Positions 7,289 to 9,199 of a stretch of DNA of 9,199 bases are shown here, in pieces. The stretch spans positions 1 through 9,199 of the forward strand of contig JBIKMO010000171.1 of NCBI GenBank assembly GCA_044359175.1, written 5' to 3'. Each line of letters starts with the position of its first letter. The stretch's first letter is position 1. Made by a program: the position numbers and the translations under genes. The notes beneath the pieces were generated by a model. That model saw only the letters and a list, made by a program, of their open reading frames with translations, was not told where the DNA came from and did no database searches. This DNA comes from UBA4615 sp044359175 (GTDB lineage Bacteria > Pseudomonadota > Gammaproteobacteria > Burkholderiales > Burkholderiaceae_E).

Positions 7289-7294
7289 CTCCTC
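7289..7294 (-). promoter_or_regulatory. Ribosome binding site of phaB
   Basis: GAGGAG on the minus strand ends 9 bases before the phaB ATG. It is the strongest Shine-Dalgarno in the window and lies one base downstream of the hairpin at 7296-7310. Confidence 0.75.
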
Positions 7295-7295
7295 G

Positions 7296-7310
7296 GCCCC
7301 GCGTCGGGGC
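7296..7310 (-). other. Hairpin in the phaC-phaB gap
   Basis: GCCCCG (7296-7301) and CGGGGC (7305-7310) form a perfect 6-bp stem with a 3-base loop, between the phaC stop codon and the phaB Shine-Dalgarno. There is no T-tract. It could partly attenuate, stabilise or mark a processing point in the phaCBR message, or be chance in GC-rich DNA. Confidence 0.4.
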
Positions 7311-7316
7311 GATGGG

Positions 7317-9191
7317 TCAGGAGTGGTGGGAATGGTCGTCAGCCGCACCGGACTCGGCACGGGCTTTCAGCTTGACATACCGACCGGGCGCAGGCTCGAG
7401 TACCGGATGGCGGACGTCGCCATAGGCGATTGGCGCCGGACGCGACGGCCCCTTGAATGCCTCCAGCCAGTTCGCCCAGTCGGTCCACCAGCTGCCCGGG
7501 TACTCGGTGGCCGAGGCGAGCCACGCATCGGCGGACGGGGGCAGTGTCTGTCCGGTCCAGTAGCTGCGCCGGTTCTTGGACGGTGGATTGATCGCGCCGG
7601 CGATATGGCCGCTTGCCCCGAGCACGAATCGCAGCCGGTTCGACAGCAGCCGCGTGGACGCGTAGGCCGCGCGCCAAGGCACGATGTGATCCTCGCGCGC
7701 TCCGAACAGGTAGGTCGGCACGTCGATGCGGCGCAGATCGATCTGCTGCCCGAGCGTGGTGAGCGCGTTCGGGATGCGAAGTTCGTTCTGCAGGTACATG
7801 TGACGCAGATACCAGCAGTACAGCGGCCCGGGCAGGTTGGTGCTGTCCGAGTTCCAGTACAGCAGGTCGAACGGTGGGGGCGACTCGCCCTTCAGGTAGT
7901 TGGCGACCACGTAGTTCCAGACGAGGTCGTTCGGTCTCAGAGACGAGAAGGTGGTCGAGAGCTCCTGGCCGGTCATCAGACCGCCTTCGCCCAGCGTCTG
8001 CTCGCGCCAGGCGACCTGGGCCGGGTCGATGAACACGCCGAGTACACCGGGCTCCTCGAAATCGAGCAGCGTGGTCATCAGCGTCAGCGATGCCACCGGG
8101 CGCTCTCCCCGGGCCGCGAGCGCGGCGAGCGCGGTCGCGAGGATGGTGCCGCCCACGCAGAAGCCGAGTGCATTGATCGTGTCGCTGCGCGAGATGGCGC
8201 GAACGGTTTCGATCGCATCGACCACGCCGCGCTGGACGTAGTCGTCCCAGGTCAGGTGACCATGCTCGGGCTGTGCGTTGATCCAGGACACCAGGAACAC
8301 CGTGTGACCTCGCTGCACAGCGTGCGCGACGAACGAGTTCTCCGGCTGCAGGTCGAGGATGTAGTACTTGTTGATGAACGGCGGCACCAGCAGCAGCGGA
8401 CGCGTACCGACGGTTGGGGTCGACGGCGCGTACTGGATCAGTTCCATCACGTCGTTGCGCCAAACCACCGCGCCCGAGGAGGTACCGACGTTGCGGCCGA
8501 CCTCGAACGCGGTGTCGTCGGTCATCGAGATCTGGCCCTTCGCGAGATCGGCGAGAAAGTTCTCGATGCCGTGCTTGAGGCTTTCGCCGTTGGAGTCCAG
8601 CAACAGCTGCTGGGCCTCGGGGTTGGTCGGAAGGAAATTGGCCGGCGACAGCGCATCCACCCACTGTTGCGTGAAGAACCGGATGCGGTCGCGCGTCTTG
8701 GCATCGGCCTCGACCGATTCGGCCATCCGCTGCAGGAAGTCGGCGTTCAGCAGGTAGAGCGCGGCATTCCACGCCAGCGGCGCGTTGCGCGCCCACGCCG
8801 GCGAGGCGAACCGTTTGTCTTCCAGGGGTGGCACGCCGGACTCGGGGTGCAGGAACCCGGACCACAGGTGCTGCAGACGGTTTGCGTACTCGTTTTGCAG
8901 GGACAGCAGTCGCGCCGGATCGATCGTCCACAGCGGTAACGCACCGATCCCGGCACCCAAGCCCTCCTCCACGCCGCCGGCCGATGCGGGTGCCGCGCCG
9001 GCCGGGGCACCGTTCGTGCCCGCCGCGGGGCGATCGCGGACCAGCCCGGCGCCGTCGCTACTGCCCGCCGGCTCGCTGCCGGCGGCGCGCGTCGCTGCGC
9101 GACGGGAGCGCGATGAGGTCGGGCTCGCACCGGTGTGAGCGGTTGCCCGTGCGGCTCGAGACGGCGGGCGCGTCGCTGCGGGCGCCGACAT
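7317..9191 (-). CDS. phaC: Class I polyhydroxyalkanoate synthase PhaC (start close to window edge)
   Basis: PhaC polymerises (R)-3-hydroxyacyl-CoA, mainly 3-hydroxybutyryl-CoA, on the surface of PHA granules. The 624-residue frame has a variable N-terminal region, the PhaC N-terminal domain (about 95-250) and an alpha/beta-hydrolase catalytic domain. The lipase-like box GFCVGG (343-348) carries nucleophile Cys345. The triad is completed by Asp501 (REDHIVPW) and His529 (GASGHIAG), matching C. necator Cys319, Asp480 and His508. PPFINKYYILDLQPENS and LRPNDLVWNYVV are typical of class I enzymes. The first 75 or so residues are Ala/Ser/Arg-rich and look disordered, making it about 35 residues longer than the 589-residue C. 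necator protein. The C-terminus continues past the usual YVKxKA end into a tail ending DDHSHHS. The ATG at 9191 is the only visible ATG in the extension, but the frame stays open to the edge, so a start further upstream is possible. The promoter is outside. Confidence 0.96.
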   Translation of the reverse strand: MSAPAATRPPSRAARATAHTGASPTSSRSRRAATRAAGSEPAGSSDGAGLVRDRPAAGTNGAPAGAAPASAGGVEEGLGAGIGALPLWTIDPARLLSLQNEYANRLQHLWSGFLHPESGVPPLEDKRFASPAWARNAPLAWNAALYLLNADFLQRMAESVEADAKTRDRIRFFTQQWVDALSPANFLPTNPEAQQLLLDSNGESLKHGIENFLADLAKGQISMTDDTAFEVGRNVGTSSGAVVWRNDVMELIQYAPSTPTVGTRPLLLVPPFINKYYILDLQPENSFVAHAVQRGHTVFLVSWINAQPEHGHLTWDDYVQRGVVDAIETVRAISRSDTINALGFCVGGTILATALAALAARGERPVASLTLMTTLLDFEEPGVLGVFIDPAQVAWREQTLGEGGLMTGQELSTTFSSLRPNDLVWNYVVANYLKGESPPPFDLLYWNSDSTNLPGPLYCWYLRHMYLQNELRIPNALTTLGQQIDLRRIDVPTYLFGAREDHIVPWRAAYASTRLLSNRLRFVLGASGHIAGAINPPSKNRRSYWTGQTLPPSADAWLASATEYPGSWWTDWANWLEAFKGPSRPAPIAYGDVRHPVLEPAPGRYVKLKARAESGAADDHSHHS

Positions 9192-9199
9192 GGGCGGGG

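Noticed and set aside
7218..8939. A 573-codon plus-strand open frame opposite phaC.
   Set aside because: It is antisense to a fully conserved synthase with an intact triad and shows no family features of its own.
1..9199. Search for a novel defence, mobile or biosynthetic system.
   Set aside because: Every long coding stretch is assigned to a well-known housekeeping or PHA gene. No gap exceeds about 100 bases, and no transposase, integrase, tRNA, CRISPR-like repeat or abrupt change in composition was seen.

Overview
This is an ordinary core-genome stretch from a high-GC Gram-negative bacterium. The proteins closely resemble those of Burkholderiales (class I PHA synthase, PhaB and PhaR of the Cupriavidus necator type, and RimO of the Burkholderiaceae type), so a betaproteobacterium of that order is the best guess. 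I cannot name a genus. No RNA gene, mobile element, CRISPR array or prophage is visible, coding is dense, and no gap between genes exceeds about 100 bases.

Left part (1-4348): ispD (isoprenoid precursor synthesis, MEP pathway) runs leftward off the window edge, with only its last codons missing. It is divergent from mfd, the transcription-repair coupling factor, which starts at about 800 with a TTG. The 75-base gap between them holds two overlapping, oppositely directed -10 boxes inside a small dyad, and a 15-bp sequence repeated with an 18-bp period.

Middle (4349-5832): mfd converges with rimO (methylthiotransferase for ribosomal protein S12). A short GC-rich gap with hairpins but no T-tracts separates them. 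rimO appears to have its own -10 box (TAGAAT), sharing a 9-mer with the mfd-side promoter.

Right part (5926-9191): a polyhydroxyalkanoate (PHA) cluster on the minus strand, in transcription order phaC (class I PHA synthase), phaB (NADPH acetoacetyl-CoA reductase), phaR (PHA-responsive repressor). PhaB makes (R)-3-hydroxybutyryl-CoA, PhaC polymerises it into granules, and PhaR senses the polymer and represses granule genes. The beta-ketothiolase gene phaA, which lies between phaC and phaB in the classic phaCAB operon, is absent from that position. phaC begins only 8 bases from the right edge, so its promoter and possibly its true start lie outside.

I found no convincing undescribed system. 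The points worth a second look are the missing phaA, the Arg-rich N-terminal extension of PhaC, the compact divergent ispD/mfd promoter region, a hairpin abutting the phaB ribosome binding site, and a possible PhaR operator in the 3' end of phaB.
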